Shown here: positions 32,557 through 40,557 of the stretch, piece after piece | Position numbering within the stretch: the first letter of the stretch is position 1 | How the letters are laid out: every line of letters starts with the position of its first letter | Assembly (NCBI GenBank): GCA_016290335.1 | Contig: JAEETM010000030.1 | Coordinates: forward strand, 1 to 40,557 | Direction: 5' to 3' | Source: Treponema sp. | GTDB taxonomy: Bacteria > Spirochaetota > Spirochaetia > Treponematales > Treponemataceae | Length of the DNA: 40,557 nucleotides | Made by a program: the position numbers and the translations under genes | Notes under the pieces: model-generated | Told to the model about the DNA's origin: nothing | Seen by the model: only the letters and a program-made list of their open reading frames with translations | Database searches by the model: none

Positions 32557-32616
32557 AAAGAAAATTGTTTTAGTGAAGTTCTATTAATGGAAAATATTTT
32601 GTAACAGGAGATGACC

Positions 32617-32808
32617 ATGAATAAATTAGGAAATCCTTTACCTGAAATTGAGTTACATGCAGATCAAAAACAAGGTGGCAAACGCCCGCGAGCCGGTAGG
32701 CGACGGAGCAAAGTTGCGCGACGGCACTGGACGATTTGGGCCAGCCGGGAAGAGATGGCTCATGTGAAAGAATATTTGTTTCGGAACAGACAGAACGATC
32801 CGGAATAG
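32617..32808 (+). CDS. Small basic protein paired with ClpX-like B
   Basis: A 63-aa paralogue of the protein at 18290. Shared pattern: GGKRPRAGRRRSKVARRH, then W.S.EE, EYLFRNRQNDP; the N-terminal 18 residues differ. The basic AGR-type stretch could contact nucleic acid and the tail looks like a ribbon-helix-helix unit. GGAG at 32607-32610 suits the ATG at 32617 better than that at 32611, which touches it. It follows ClpX-like B by 60 bases. Conservation of the pair across two otherwise different operons suggests a functional partnership. Confidence 0.72.
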   Translation: MNKLGNPLPEIELHADQKQGGKRPRAGRRRSKVARRHWTIWASREEMAHVKEYLFRNRQNDPE

Positions 32809-32891
32809 AAGAATAAGTTTAATAATGAAAAACCAAAAATATTACATTTAGTTCATCTTTACGTAAATGAAAAGATAGGAGGCATAGAAAA

Positions 32892-33308
32892 GTGGAATAT
32901 AAATTTACTGAACTGGATTGCGAGAAAGCAAGAGATATCCGGATTATCACACACAAAAAATCTGCCGATGGTACAGCAGGTTTAAAACAGACAGTGTTTC
33001 TGGCCGGTAACGGATTATTTCGTTTTGACGGGCAGAGGAACGGTCATGAGCTAACATGGGTTCGGCTGCTTCCGTCTATCAAGATTTGGGTGCTCTGTGC
33101 AATGATAAGCGACATGTTGAATTTAAACAGAGAAAGTGATGACAGGGAAACCGAATGGGAAATTTTGGCACATGATGATTACGGGAACCGGTTTGTGGCA
33201 AATGGGTTTTCAATTTCTAATGTGATTGCACCTAAATACGATCCCTCCAATTACCTTCGCGAAGCTACCGGTCTGCAGGAAATGTGGCTGCTGGATGGAA
33301 AAAGGTAA
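32892..33308 (+). CDS. Hypothetical protein, 138 aa
   Basis: No family recognised. The GTG start has AGGAGG nine bases upstream. The product looks like a soluble mixed alpha/beta protein: KQTVFLAGNGLFRFDGQRNG, a hydrophobic IKIWVLCAMISDMLNL, then WEILAHDDYGNRFVANGFSI and LQEMWLLDGKR. It sits between the small basic protein and the M48 peptidase in the same direction. Confidence 0.6.
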   Translation: MEYKFTELDCEKARDIRIITHKKSADGTAGLKQTVFLAGNGLFRFDGQRNGHELTWVRLLPSIKIWVLCAMISDMLNLNRESDDRETEWEILAHDDYGNRFVANGFSISNVIAPKYDPSNYLREATGLQEMWLLDGKR

Positions 33309-33391
33309 GGGCATCCAGTTATATTGAAAATGTTTCGGGAAATAACAATCAATAAAACACTCAAAAACCAAACGATAAGGAGAGCACTGTC

Positions 33392-34327
33392 ATGTTAACT
33401 TTGATTAAAACATTATTTATTGTAGCGTTATGCTTTGTGAGCAATATGGCTTTGCTGTTGCTTTTTTGGGCAACGGCATGGTACTGTACGCCGGATTTTT
33501 TCTGGGATAGGGTTAAGGAAGCGCTGGTGATTCTTCAGGTTCCGTCTACCCCGGAAAATATAGTGATCAGCCTTTCGCTTTTTACCGTGATCGTTCCCTG
33601 TTTCTTTTATCGCACGGAACCGATGCAGGCGCTTACGTTTTGGATGATGGGAGCAAGAAAAGCAAAGGATAAGGATTTGATAAAAATTAAAGAAGCCATG
33701 CAGGTTGTTTGTCAACAGGAAGGTACGAGTATAGATAAATACAAATTATATGTACATAAAGATGAAAAGGCCCTGAATGCATGTGCCTTTGGGAGTAAGC
33801 GTATCATGGTGACGGCTCCCTTGCTTGCGTCTGTAAATACCAGACAGCTTGCAGGCATACTGGCTCATGAGGCGGGACACATTCGCCATGGAGACACAAG
33901 GATCTTGAGTTTTACTGCTTGCATGTCCTTTTTTGGCGAAATGTCTGTAAACATCCTCGGAGGTATCATGTATGTACTGTCATGGTTTACCTGGATTCCC
34001 ATTTTGAACTTAGGAATAGCTGCATTCGATTTTGTGGAAAGTACTCTTATTATGCTGATAACTTATCTGGTCATTAAACCCGTTGATTTTATAGTGCTTT
34101 TCTTTTTCCGCCGGGATGAATACAACGCAGACCGTTATGCCTGTGAACTCGGGCTGAGTACTGAAATATATGAAGGTTTGTCAATAATCACTCGGGATGA
34201 TTGGAAGTTAGGATTCTTTGACAGCCTTTGGTCTACCCATCCTGCTGCAAAGAAACGTTTAGCCCGCATTCAGAAATATATTGAAAATGAAAAGCTTATA
34301 ACGATGCAAGATGACAAACGTGTTTAA
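33392..34327 (+). CDS. M48-family membrane metallopeptidase (HtpX-like)
   Basis: A 311-aa zinc peptidase. Two membrane segments lie near the N-terminus (about 5-29 and 56-72). The catalytic ILAHEAGHIRHGD carries the HEAGH zinc motif at about 159-163; FFFRRDEYNADRYA supplies the third zinc ligand Glu. Two further hydrophobic stretches lie between them (about 178-200 and 210-235). THPAAKKRLARI is typical of the family end. HtpX-type enzymes degrade misfolded membrane proteins with the active site facing the cytoplasm. The ATG follows AAGGAGAGCACTGTC. Its place after a Clp-like operon fits a shared protein-quality theme, by inference. Confidence 0.88.
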   Translation: MLTLIKTLFIVALCFVSNMALLLLFWATAWYCTPDFFWDRVKEALVILQVPSTPENIVISLSLFTVIVPCFFYRTEPMQALTFWMMGARKAKDKDLIKIKEAMQVVCQQEGTSIDKYKLYVHKDEKALNACAFGSKRIMVTAPLLASVNTRQLAGILAHEAGHIRHGDTRILSFTACMSFFGEMSVNILGGIMYVLSWFTWIPILNLGIAAFDFVESTLIMLITYLVIKPVDFIVLFFFRRDEYNADRYACELGLSTEIYEGLSIITRDDWKLGFFDSLWSTHPAAKKRLARIQKYIENEKLITMQDDKRV

Positions 34328-34350
34328 GAGAATAATTTACGAAGTATTTG

Positions 34351-34359
34351 TGTTATAAT
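34351..34359 (+). promoter_or_regulatory. Extended -10 promoter of the phosphoesterase gene
   Basis: TGTTATAAT at 34351-34359 is an extended -10 (TGn-TATAAT) with no good -35, about 64 bases before the start at 34423. Confidence 0.5.
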
Positions 34360-34422
34360 TAATGAAATGGAAAACGACGAACTTGGCGTATAGTTGACAG
34401 AATATGATGAGGGTTATTGAAT

Positions 34423-34953
34423 ATGATCTACTTTACTTCTGATTTGCATTTTTATCATGAAAAAATCATTCATCACTGCAACAGACCGTTCCGGGATGCG
34501 CAGGAGATGAACGAAAAAATAATTAATAATTGGAATAACGTAGTGCTGCCTGACGATGAAGTGTATATTTTAGGCGACGTGACCATGAAAGGGCCGGAGC
34601 AGGCCTTTGCAGTGTTGTCCCGTTTATCCGGGAAAAAATATTTGGTGAAAGGCAACCACGATTATTTTGTGGATAATGTTGACTGGCAACAGTATTCTTG
34701 GGTGTTCCAATGGGTGAAAGACTACTACGAATTAGTTTGGCACAATCACAAATTTGTATTGTTCCATTACCCTATTGTAGAGTGGGCGGACTTTTATAAA
34801 GGCGCTATCCATCTGCACGGACATCAGCATAACCAAAAAGTTTATAACCATCAGCAGGTGCAGGCGAAACTGCGGTGCTATGATGTGGGCGTGGATGCCA
34901 ACGATTTTACGCCGGTGAGCATAGAAAGAATAGCAGCATGTTTTGAGGGTTGA
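34423..34953 (+). CDS. Metallophosphoesterase (YfcE/MJ0936-like small type)
   Basis: A 176-aa calcineurin-like phosphoesterase: SDLHFYHEKIIHHCNRPF near the start, ILGDVTMKGPEQAF, KGNHDYF, LFHYPIVEW and HLHGHQHNQ give the metal ligands in order. It is shorter than the PrpA-like protein at 20114 and belongs to a different subgroup, often annotated as a phosphoesterase near RNA or nucleotide genes. The ATG at 34423 has GAGGG nine bases upstream. Substrate unknown. Confidence 0.83.
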   Translation: MIYFTSDLHFYHEKIIHHCNRPFRDAQEMNEKIINNWNNVVLPDDEVYILGDVTMKGPEQAFAVLSRLSGKKYLVKGNHDYFVDNVDWQQYSWVFQWVKDYYELVWHNHKFVLFHYPIVEWADFYKGAIHLHGHQHNQKVYNHQQVQAKLRCYDVGVDANDFTPVSIERIAACFEG

Positions 34954-34966
34954 AAGATGGTTGCAT

Positions 34967-35001
34967 AAAACGATAAGGGGCCGTACGGGCCATTTTAGAG
35001 G
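34967..35001 (+). repeat. 35-nt dispersed intergenic element, copy 2
   Basis: It matches 22956-22990 at 29 of 35 positions without gaps, with a CCGTACGG palindrome and the identical end CATTTTAGAGG. It lies in the spacer after the phosphoesterase gene. Confidence 0.6.
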
Positions 35002-35016
35002 ATGGAACAAATATGT

Positions 35017-35059
35017 AAAATTTCTATAACTGCCAAAAAAATCAAGTTATAGAAATTTT
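35017..35059. terminator. Perfect 15-bp hairpin between phosphoesterase and Nudix genes
   Basis: AAAATTTCTATAACT (35017-35031) pairs perfectly with AGTTATAGAAATTTT (35045-35059) around a 13-base A-rich loop. It probably ends the upstream transcript and could work on both strands. Confidence 0.65.
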
Positions 35060-35063
35060 GTCG

Positions 35064-35092
35064 TTGAAAATCCCAAAATGAGTTGATATAAT
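35064..35092 (+). promoter_or_regulatory. Promoter of the Nudix-DUF2130 unit
   Basis: TTGAAA (35064-35069), a 17-base spacer and TATAAT (35087-35092) with TGA before it (extended -10). The start codon lies about 80 bases downstream. Confidence 0.75.
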
Positions 35093-35180
35093 TAAGTCTT
35101 AAAAAACACAAGTGTGCTGAAATTGCTTGGAACAGGTATCGTTTAATCTTGCAATTAATAAATATTAAAAGTGTGATATA

Positions 35181-35582
35181 ATGAACACAATACATGTTGT
35201 GGCCGCGGTAATCTGCGACTCATTTGATAAAAAACAAAAAATCTTTGCCACGGCAAAAGGCTACGGAGAATTTAAAGGCAAGTGGGAATTCCCCGGCGGT
35301 AAGGTGGAAACCGGTGAAACGCCGCAACAGGCTCTTGTAAGGGAAATTCAGGAAGAGCTGGCAACGAAGGTCCGGGTGGGCAATCTGATTACTACTGTTG
35401 AATACGATTACCCGGCGTTTCACTTATCCATGGACTGTTTCTGGTGCGAAGTGAAGCAGGGCGAACTGAAGCTGCTGGAGGCTGAAGATGCAAAGTGGCT
35501 GACAAAGGAGAAGCTTTACAGTGTGAAATGGCTGCCGGCGGATATGACATTGATTGCGGAAATAGAAAAGCAGATGAAATAG
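35181..35582 (+). CDS. Nudix hydrolase (MutT-like, 8-oxo-dGTP diphosphatase type)
   Basis: A 133-aa Nudix enzyme: GKWEFPGGKVETGETPQQAL then VREIQEELATKV is the Nudix box with its metal-binding Glu residues, and the FPGGKVE form is that of MutT-type (d)NTP sanitisers. The last Gly of the box is replaced (EELATK). The ATG at 35181 has only a weak ribosome site. The stop is 14 bases before the DUF2130 gene. The promoter at 35064 serves both. Confidence 0.87.
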   Translation: MNTIHVVAAVICDSFDKKQKIFATAKGYGEFKGKWEFPGGKVETGETPQQALVREIQEELATKVRVGNLITTVEYDYPAFHLSMDCFWCEVKQGELKLLEAEDAKWLTKEKLYSVKWLPADMTLIAEIEKQMK

Positions 35583-35596
35583 CAGGAGGAATTCAA

Positions 35597-36817
35597 ATGG
35601 CAGAAATTACCTGTCCGAAATGTCATGCGACTTTTACTATCAGTGAAGAAGAATATAAATCGATTAGGGCACAGCTGCGCGACCAGGAATTCGTGGCGGC
35701 ACTGCATGAACGGGAAAGAGATTTTGAGCAGCGTAAACAGGATGCAGTGAAAATTGCAGAAGCGTCAATTATTGCAAGAGCGCAGCGTAAAATTGCGGAA
35801 AAAGAAACAGAAATTACAAAACTGAAAGCCCAGATTAATTCAAAAGAAACAGAGCAAGAGCTGGCTATCAAAAATGCTGTTGCTGAAAAAGCCGATGAGC
35901 TCAATCGAAAAGTGATTGAAATCGAGCAGCTGAAAGGCCAGATAGACAGCAAAACAAAAGAAGCAGAACTGGCGCAGAACAATCTGAAAGCAAGCTATGA
36001 GCAGCAACTCAAATTCAAAGATGAGGAGATTGAGCGCTACAAAGATTTCAAGGCAAAGCAGTCCACAAAAATGATTGGCGAGAGCCTGGAAGTGTTCTGC
36101 AAAAATGAATTTGACAAAATGCGTCCCGTAGGATTCCAAAACGCAACTTTTGAGAAGGACAACAAAATCAGCGAATCGGGGAGCAAGGGAGACTTCATTT
36201 TCCGGGAAACCGAAGAGGGCGTGGAATTTATTTCCATTATGTTTGAAATGAAGAATGAGATGGATACCACGGCCACCAAACACAAAAATGAAGATTTCTT
36301 TAAAGAACTGGACAAGGACCGCCGGGAAAAGAAATGCGAGTATGCCGTTCTGGTGACGCTGCTGGAACCAGAAAACGATTTGTATAACAACGGCATCGTG
36401 GACGTATCTTACAAATATGAAAAGATGTATGTGGTGCGCCCTCAGTTCTTCATCCCCATCATCACGCTGTTGCGGAATGCGGCGCGGAATTCGCTGAAGT
36501 ACCGCAAAGAACTGGCAGTCGTCCAGAATCAGAATATCGATATTACGAATTTTGAAGAAAAGCTTAACGGGTTTAAAGAAAAATTTGACCGCGACTGCAG
36601 GCTGGCGGATAAAAATTTTGAAGATGCCATCAATGACATTGATAAAACCATTAAAAATTTGGAAAAGATCAAAAAAGAACTGCAGCTGACTGTCAGCCAT
36701 CTGAAGCTTGCCGACAATAAGCTACAGGACATTACTATCAAGAAACTGGTGCGTGGCAATCCTACCATGGCCGCCAAGTTTGCGGAACTGAAAACGGAAG
36801 CGCCGGATGAAGAGTGA
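35597..36817 (+). CDS. DUF2130-domain protein
   Basis: A 406-aa protein of the DUF2130 family. It begins with a short MAEITCPKCHATFTI half-zinc-ribbon, then a long coiled coil (about 30-160; Lys/Glu/Ala heptads such as KAQINSKETEQELAIKNAVA), then the DUF2130 core: MIGESLEVFCKNEFDKMRPV, KGDFIFRETEEGVEFISIMF and EMKNEMD, which resembles the D...E.K core of restriction-endonuclease folds. A second coiled coil follows (about 325-385). The ATG at 35597 follows GCAGGAGGAATTCAA; longer frames reaching into mutT are rejected. Its role is not established in the family; DNA end or repair work is a guess. Confidence 0.85.
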   Translation: MAEITCPKCHATFTISEEEYKSIRAQLRDQEFVAALHERERDFEQRKQDAVKIAEASIIARAQRKIAEKETEITKLKAQINSKETEQELAIKNAVAEKADELNRKVIEIEQLKGQIDSKTKEAELAQNNLKASYEQQLKFKDEEIERYKDFKAKQSTKMIGESLEVFCKNEFDKMRPVGFQNATFEKDNKISESGSKGDFIFRETEEGVEFISIMFEMKNEMDTTATKHKNEDFFKELDKDRREKKCEYAVLVTLLEPENDLYNNGIVDVSYKYEKMYVVRPQFFIPIITLLRNAARNSLKYRKELAVVQNQNIDITNFEEKLNGFKEKFDRDCRLADKNFEDAINDIDKTIKNLEKIKKELQLTVSHLKLADNKLQDITIKKLVRGNPTMAAKFAELKTEAPDEE

Positions 36818-36852
36818 GCGTATATAACTGAAAGAAGAATTCTTGAAATCAT

Positions 36853-36884
36853 AAAGCTGTCGATAATCGCTCGGCAGCTTTTTA
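36853..36884 (+). terminator. Rho-independent terminator
   Basis: AAAGCTGTCGA (36853-36863) pairs with TCGGCAGCTTT (36871-36881), followed by TT. It ends the Nudix-DUF2130 unit. Confidence 0.8.
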
Positions 36885-37018
36885 GTATTTCAGCAGGCAA
36901 AGCGTAGTGTTTATCCGGCATTGCATAAATCCGTTTCGCTAAAAGCAGGAAAAATCGTAAAAACTATACAAAAAGTGACTACAAAACACAAAAAACGTAC
37001 AATAAATGAAAAATAGTC

Positions 37019-37047
37019 TTTGCTAATATTGTGATTACAGTTATAAT
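37019..37047 (+). promoter_or_regulatory. Promoter of the DASS transporter gene
   Basis: TATAAT at 37042-37047 with a weak TTTGCT 17 bases upstream (37019-37024). About 90 bases separate it from the start at 37137. The gap 36885-37018 holds nothing else I recognise. Confidence 0.55.
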
Positions 37048-37136
37048 AGATACAAAGGATTAAGAGGCGCAAATTTTATATTGGCGCTCCGTGCATTTCC
37101 TTTCCGGTAAAAAGAATTAAAAGGGGGATAGTTATC

Positions 37137-38546
37137 ATGTTGAAGACAAACTTTCAAAAGGGTATGTTCACCATACTGGTGGGTATCGTACTCTGGTTCC
37201 TGCCGGTACCGGCAGGCCTGAAGCCGGAAGCCTGGCATATGTTCGCAATCTTTGTTGCGACCATTATCGGCTTTATCCTGCATCCCATTCCAATCGGCGG
37301 CGTAGCGCTGATTGCAGTAGGTCTCACCGGGTTCCTGAAAGTACTGAAACCGGCGGAAGCCCTGTCCGGCTTCGGTAATGCAACCATCTGGCTGATTGTT
37401 GGCGCGTACATGTTTGCCAAAGGCTTCATCAAAACCGGCCTGGGCCGTCGTATCGCTTATGTCATCATGTCACAGATTGCCACAAGCTCTTTGAAACTTG
37501 GTTATTCTCTGGCTATCACCGACTTTATCGTTTCGCCGGCGACCCCGTCCAACACGGCCCGCGGCGGCGGCATTCTGTATCCTATCGTACGGTCCCTCTG
37601 CACTGCGTTCCAGTCGGAACCGGATGACGGCACCCGCAAGAGAATCGGTAACTACCTGATGCTCTCCACTTTCGAATGCGACTGCATCACTTCATCTCTG
37701 TTCCTGACCTCTGTGGCGCCGAACCTGCTGGTAGCGAAGCTGGCCAAAGACGTGACCGGGCTGGACATCACGTGGGGCACTTACGCGCTGGCCACCATTC
37801 TCCCCGGTATTATCGCCCTGATTATCACTCCGTATCTGGTTTATAAATTAGCCACCCCGGAACTGACCCAGACACCGGAAGCTCCGCAGCTGGCCAAAGA
37901 CGAACTGCAGAAGATGGGTCCCATGAGCGGCGCGGAAACCACCGTGCTGATTGCGTTCCTGGCAGCGCTTGCCATGTGGGCAACCACATCTTTCACCGGT
38001 CTGAACGCAACCATGATCGCTCTGGTCTGCATCGGCTTCATGCTGGTGCGCGGCGCACTGGAATGGAATGATATCATCACCGAAAAAGGCGCGTGGGATA
38101 CGCTGGTATGGATGGGCGGTCTGATGAGCCTGGCTACCGGCCTGGCAAAACTGGGCTTCGTAAAATGGATTGCAACGGGCATCTCCGGAAGTCTGAAGGG
38201 GATCGATCCCATGACCACCCTGCTCATTCTGTGCCTCATCAATATGTACGTGCATTACGCATTCGCTTCCCTGTCCGCACACGTCAGCGCAGTATACGCC
38301 GCGTTCCTGGCAGTGGCAGTTGCCGCAGGCGCTCCCCCGATGCTTTCCGCTATCGCGCTGGGCGTTGAAACCGGTATCATGGGTTGCTTAACCCATTACG
38401 CAACCGGCCCGGCTCCCATTTACTTCGGCTCCGGTTACATTACCCAGCCGGAATGGTGGAAAGTTGGTTTCATCTGCTCCATCCTGTTCCTGATCTGCTT
38501 CCTGGGCATTGGCCCGATGTGGTGGAAGATGGTTGGTCTCTGGTAA
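37137..38546 (+). CDS. Divalent anion:sodium symporter (DASS family)
   Basis: A 469-aa inner-membrane transporter with about 12 hydrophobic segments. Family marks are the two SNT-type signature loops: SPATPSNTARGGGILYPIV near 134-152, and the second-half loop HYATGPAPIYFGSGYI near 419-434, which together form the substrate and sodium sites. Likely substrates are dicarboxylates or citrate, taken up with Na+, or exchanged as in CitT-like members. The codon use is GC-richer than in the accessory genes upstream, so it belongs to the core. The ATG follows AAGGGGGATAGTTATC. Single-gene unit with its own promoter and terminator. Confidence 0.9.
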   Translation: MLKTNFQKGMFTILVGIVLWFLPVPAGLKPEAWHMFAIFVATIIGFILHPIPIGGVALIAVGLTGFLKVLKPAEALSGFGNATIWLIVGAYMFAKGFIKTGLGRRIAYVIMSQIATSSLKLGYSLAITDFIVSPATPSNTARGGGILYPIVRSLCTAFQSEPDDGTRKRIGNYLMLSTFECDCITSSLFLTSVAPNLLVAKLAKDVTGLDITWGTYALATILPGIIALIITPYLVYKLATPELTQTPEAPQLAKDELQKMGPMSGAETTVLIAFLAALAMWATTSFTGLNATMIALVCIGFMLVRGALEWNDIITEKGAWDTLVWMGGLMSLATGLAKLGFVKWIATGISGSLKGIDPMTTLLILCLINMYVHYAFASLSAHVSAVYAAFLAVAVAAGAPPMLSAIALGVETGIMGCLTHYATGPAPIYFGSGYITQPEWWKVGFICSILFLICFLGIGPMWWKMVGLW

Positions 38547-38633
38547 GCGGTACAGACCGATTGTACCGTAACGTTGGCGCAGTCTGGTAACAGCTTAACA
38601 GTTTAAAAAGCGCAAAAGTTACAACATAAGAAG

Positions 38634-38661
38634 AGCGGCTCCCTTCCGGGGCCGCTTTTTA
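38634..38661 (+). terminator. Rho-independent terminator
   Basis: AGCGGCTCCC (38634-38643) pairs with GGGGCCGCTT (38648-38657) around TTCC, followed by TTT. It ends the transporter transcript. Confidence 0.88.
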
Positions 38662-38695
38662 TATAAAAAAGCAGTAGATTATTTTTAAATTCGCC

Positions 38696-38703
38696 TGTAT
38701 AAT
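38696..38703 (+). promoter_or_regulatory. -10 box of the kamA promoter
   Basis: TGTATAAT at 38696-38703 gives a consensus -10; no clear -35 is seen. The start of kamA lies 43 bases downstream. Confidence 0.5.
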
Positions 38704-38746
38704 AGTGGTAACTATTTTTAACCTAACGTAATCTGGAGGGGAAACA

Positions 38747-40015
38747 ATGAAGACAAGAAACGGACTGTTTGCAGACGTCGCCGAGTCGGACTGGAACGAC
38801 TGGCGCTGGCAGGTCATTCACCGGGCCACAACCGTAAAGGATCTTGAGGACTACGGCATTGTACTGACCGAGGAAGAGCGCAACGGGATCGAAGCGACCC
38901 TGGGGCGGCTCAGAATGGCGGTGACCCCTTATTATCTTTCGCTGATTGATCTTGACAATCCTTACGACCCTGTCAGGAAACAGGCGATTCCCACTGCGAA
39001 TGAATTGAATTTTGCGCCGTATGAAGACGCGGATCCCCTGGCTGAAGATGAGTTCAGCCCCGTTCCGGGCGTGACCCATCGTTATCCGGACCGGGTTCTG
39101 CTCCTTGTTACGGACCAGTGCTCCATGTACTGCCGTCACTGCACCAGAAGAAGATTCGCGGGGCAGCATGACCAGAACGTTCCCATGGAACAGATCATGC
39201 GGGGAATTGAATACATCAGAAATAATGAACATATCCGTGACGTGCTCATTTCCGGCGGCGACGCGCTGATGCTCAGCGATGCGGTGCTGGAAAAAGTCAT
39301 GTCGGAATTACGGGCCATCGAACACGTGGAGATCATCCGTTTCGGCACCCGGACGCCGGTGGTCTGCCCCCAGCGGATTACGCCGGAACTGTGCAACATG
39401 ATCAAAAAATATCATCCGGTATGGTGCAACACCCACTTTAACCATCCCAACGAACTGACCGACGAAGCCCGCCGGGCCTGCGCCCGCCTTGCCGACGCCG
39501 GTATCCCCCTGGGGAACCAGAGCGTATTGCTGGCCGGCGTGAACGACTGTGTGCATGTTATGAAAGAGCTCGTTAACGCACTGGTACGCGCGCGGGTACG
39601 TCCTTACTATATTTACAATTGCGATCCGAGTCTTGGTCTGAGCCATTTCCGGACTCCGGTTTCCAAAGGTATCGAAATCATGGAAGCGCTGCGGGGCCAT
39701 ACCTCCGGCTTCTGCATTCCGACCTTTGTGGTGGATGCCCCCGGCGGCGGCGGAAAGACACCTGTTATGCCGAACTACCTGATTTCCCAGACGCCGCGGA
39801 AAGTGATCCTGCGGAATTACGAAGGTGTAATCACGACTTACACGGAACCGGAAAACTACAAGAACGAATGCCATTGCCCGGTTTGTGAAGGAAAAAAGAA
39901 ACCGCTGAACCCGCTGACCGGCGTGGCGGAACTGGCATCGGGCGTTGAACAGAAACACCTGGATCCCGACAGGATGCTGCGCAGGGAACGCAAAGAGAGC
40001 TGGAGTAAAAAATAA
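38747..40015 (+). CDS. kamA: L-lysine 2,3-aminomutase
   Basis: A 422-aa radical-SAM, pyridoxal-phosphate enzyme that converts L-lysine to beta-lysine, the first step of lysine fermentation. The cluster motif is CSMYCRHC (three Cys for the 4Fe-4S), the SAM region SGGDALM follows, and APGGGGKTPVMPNY carries the PLP-binding Lys. Asp residues in YNCDPSLGL and VVDAPGGG match those that bind the substrate side-chain amine in clostridial lysine aminomutase, which favours lysine over glutamate as substrate. CHCPVCEGKKK near the end is the C-terminal zinc site. The ATG follows TGGAGGGGAAACA. It is a core metabolic gene flanked by terminators. Confidence 0.94.
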   Translation: MKTRNGLFADVAESDWNDWRWQVIHRATTVKDLEDYGIVLTEEERNGIEATLGRLRMAVTPYYLSLIDLDNPYDPVRKQAIPTANELNFAPYEDADPLAEDEFSPVPGVTHRYPDRVLLLVTDQCSMYCRHCTRRRFAGQHDQNVPMEQIMRGIEYIRNNEHIRDVLISGGDALMLSDAVLEKVMSELRAIEHVEIIRFGTRTPVVCPQRITPELCNMIKKYHPVWCNTHFNHPNELTDEARRACARLADAGIPLGNQSVLLAGVNDCVHVMKELVNALVRARVRPYYIYNCDPSLGLSHFRTPVSKGIEIMEALRGHTSGFCIPTFVVDAPGGGGKTPVMPNYLISQTPRKVILRNYEGVITTYTEPENYKNECHCPVCEGKKKPLNPLTGVAELASGVEQKHLDPDRMLRRERKESWSKK

Positions 40016-40025
40016 AAAACTAAAA

Positions 40026-40057
40026 AATCTCCGTCAGTAATGGCGGAGATTTTTTTG
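40026..40057 (+). terminator. Rho-independent terminator of kamA
   Basis: AATCTCCG (40026-40033) pairs with CGGAGATT (40044-40051), followed by TTTTT. Confidence 0.88.
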
Positions 40058-40246
40058 CTTGTTTCTCATTCTTGGAGACAGGGTTTGTTTTGCGTTGAGT
40101 TTATAAATATATAACTCCACAATCCTCTGTTTTGCTTGAAACATTTTTATGTAAATGATATTATTTAATTGTTGAAGAGCAATACGTTCCGACAGTTCAT
40201 GATACCGGCGGGTCTGGACAGGACCTCGTCAGAAAAGAGGGATAAA

Positions 40247-40549
40247 ATGAAATACGTAGAAATTAAGGCCATCGAAATTAATTCCATGGATGATGACATA
40301 CTGCAGGACAGCATCATCTTTGGCGTGGACGAAACCATCACAAAGCCGGAAGAAGTGCCTTCCGTATTACGTAAGATCCTCAAAAAATACTACAATATTG
40401 CGTCCTTCGGCCAGGAAGTCAACAAAGATCCGATCCTCTTCGGCAAGGAGATGGACGAAATCGAAGAAAAGTATCTGAACGAATACGGAATTTACACCCT
40501 TGACATCCAGGAAATCAAAGTCAACTGGGAAAATGGCATGCCGATCTGA
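40247..40549 (+). CDS. Hypothetical protein, 100 aa
   Basis: The product MKYVEIKAIEINSMDDDILQ continues with IIFGVDETITKPEEVPSVLR, LKKYYNIASFG and ends NWENGMPI. It is acidic, soluble and probably alpha/beta. AGAGGGAT lies 4-11 bases before the ATG at 40247; the upstream extension of the frame has no ribosome site. The gene is complete in the window. No family recognised. Confidence 0.65.
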   Translation: MKYVEIKAIEINSMDDDILQDSIIFGVDETITKPEEVPSVLRKILKKYYNIASFGQEVNKDPILFGKEMDEIEEKYLNEYGIYTLDIQEIKVNWENGMPI

Positions 40550-40557
40550 AACGGGTA

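Noticed and set aside
35840..36700. Long minus-strand open frame (286 codons)
   Set aside because: It mirrors the coding bias of the DUF2130 gene; hydrophobic-aromatic composition typical of an antisense shadow.

Overview
The window looks like a chromosomal segment of a Negativicutes-type Firmicute, perhaps an Acidaminococcus or Phascolarctobacterium relative. The support is an RNase M5-rsmA pair, a lysine 2,3-aminomutase of amino-acid fermenters, an anion:sodium symporter, strong AGGAGG ribosome sites and TTGACA/TATAAT promoters. The genus is an inference from gene content, not from a marker gene.

Layout. (1) Bases 1-2545 are GC-richer core genes: rnmV, rsmA and a HAD hydrolase. (2) Bases 2550-6700 are a mosaic: a DUF4143 ATPase behind a 33-nt repeat array, a decayed copy of the HAD gene's 3' end, a tiny membrane-protein gene with a folded leader, a truncated exported protein and two broken transposases. 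(3) Bases 6715-13540 hold a TerY-P-type signalling locus: Ser/Thr kinase, VWA protein, PP2C phosphatase, Sel1-repeat protein with zinc ribbon and CFI box, then an AT-rich protein with a PD-(D/E)XK-like motif. It ends in a 23-nt tandem array, a perfect terminator hairpin and a long inverted repeat. (4) Bases 13985-18481 hold a divergent double-HTH regulator facing an accessory Clp operon: a stand-alone ClpX lid-domain protein without an ATPase core, a complete ClpP, a ClpX-like unfoldase and a small basic protein. (5) Bases 18645-22689 are small phosphatase-type genes and remnants. (6) Bases 22700-29664 hold an orphan copy of the 33-nt array, a structured leader RNA, a large helicase-nuclease-zinc finger-RQC fusion, a dGTPase-like HD protein and an unknown protein with a possible ADP-ribosyltransferase-like start. 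(7) Bases 29775-34327 hold a transcription unit made only of a hexapeptide frame and terminator, then a second Clp-like operon: two small proteins, SSB, a second ClpX-like ATPase, a paralogue of the small basic protein, an unknown protein and an M48 peptidase. (8) Bases 34423-36817 carry a phosphoesterase, a Nudix hydrolase and a DUF2130 protein. (9) From 37137 core-like GC-rich genes resume: DASS transporter, kamA and a hypothetical protein.

The most unusual content is the pair of Clp operons. Both ClpX-like proteins share a substituted pore loop (DSWKG where ClpX has GYVG), lack the ClpX zinc domain, keep an IGF/LGF-type ClpP-docking tripeptide and are each followed by a homologous short basic protein (RPRAGR plus a ribbon-helix-helix-like tail). 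One operon adds its own ClpP and an ATPase-less ClpX relative. A dedicated accessory proteolysis or remodelling system is the best reading; its targets cannot be read from the sequence. The TerY-P locus with a nuclease-like last gene and the helicase/dGTPase/ART-like cluster are candidate stress or defence modules. No integrase, tRNA, rRNA or CRISPR array was found.
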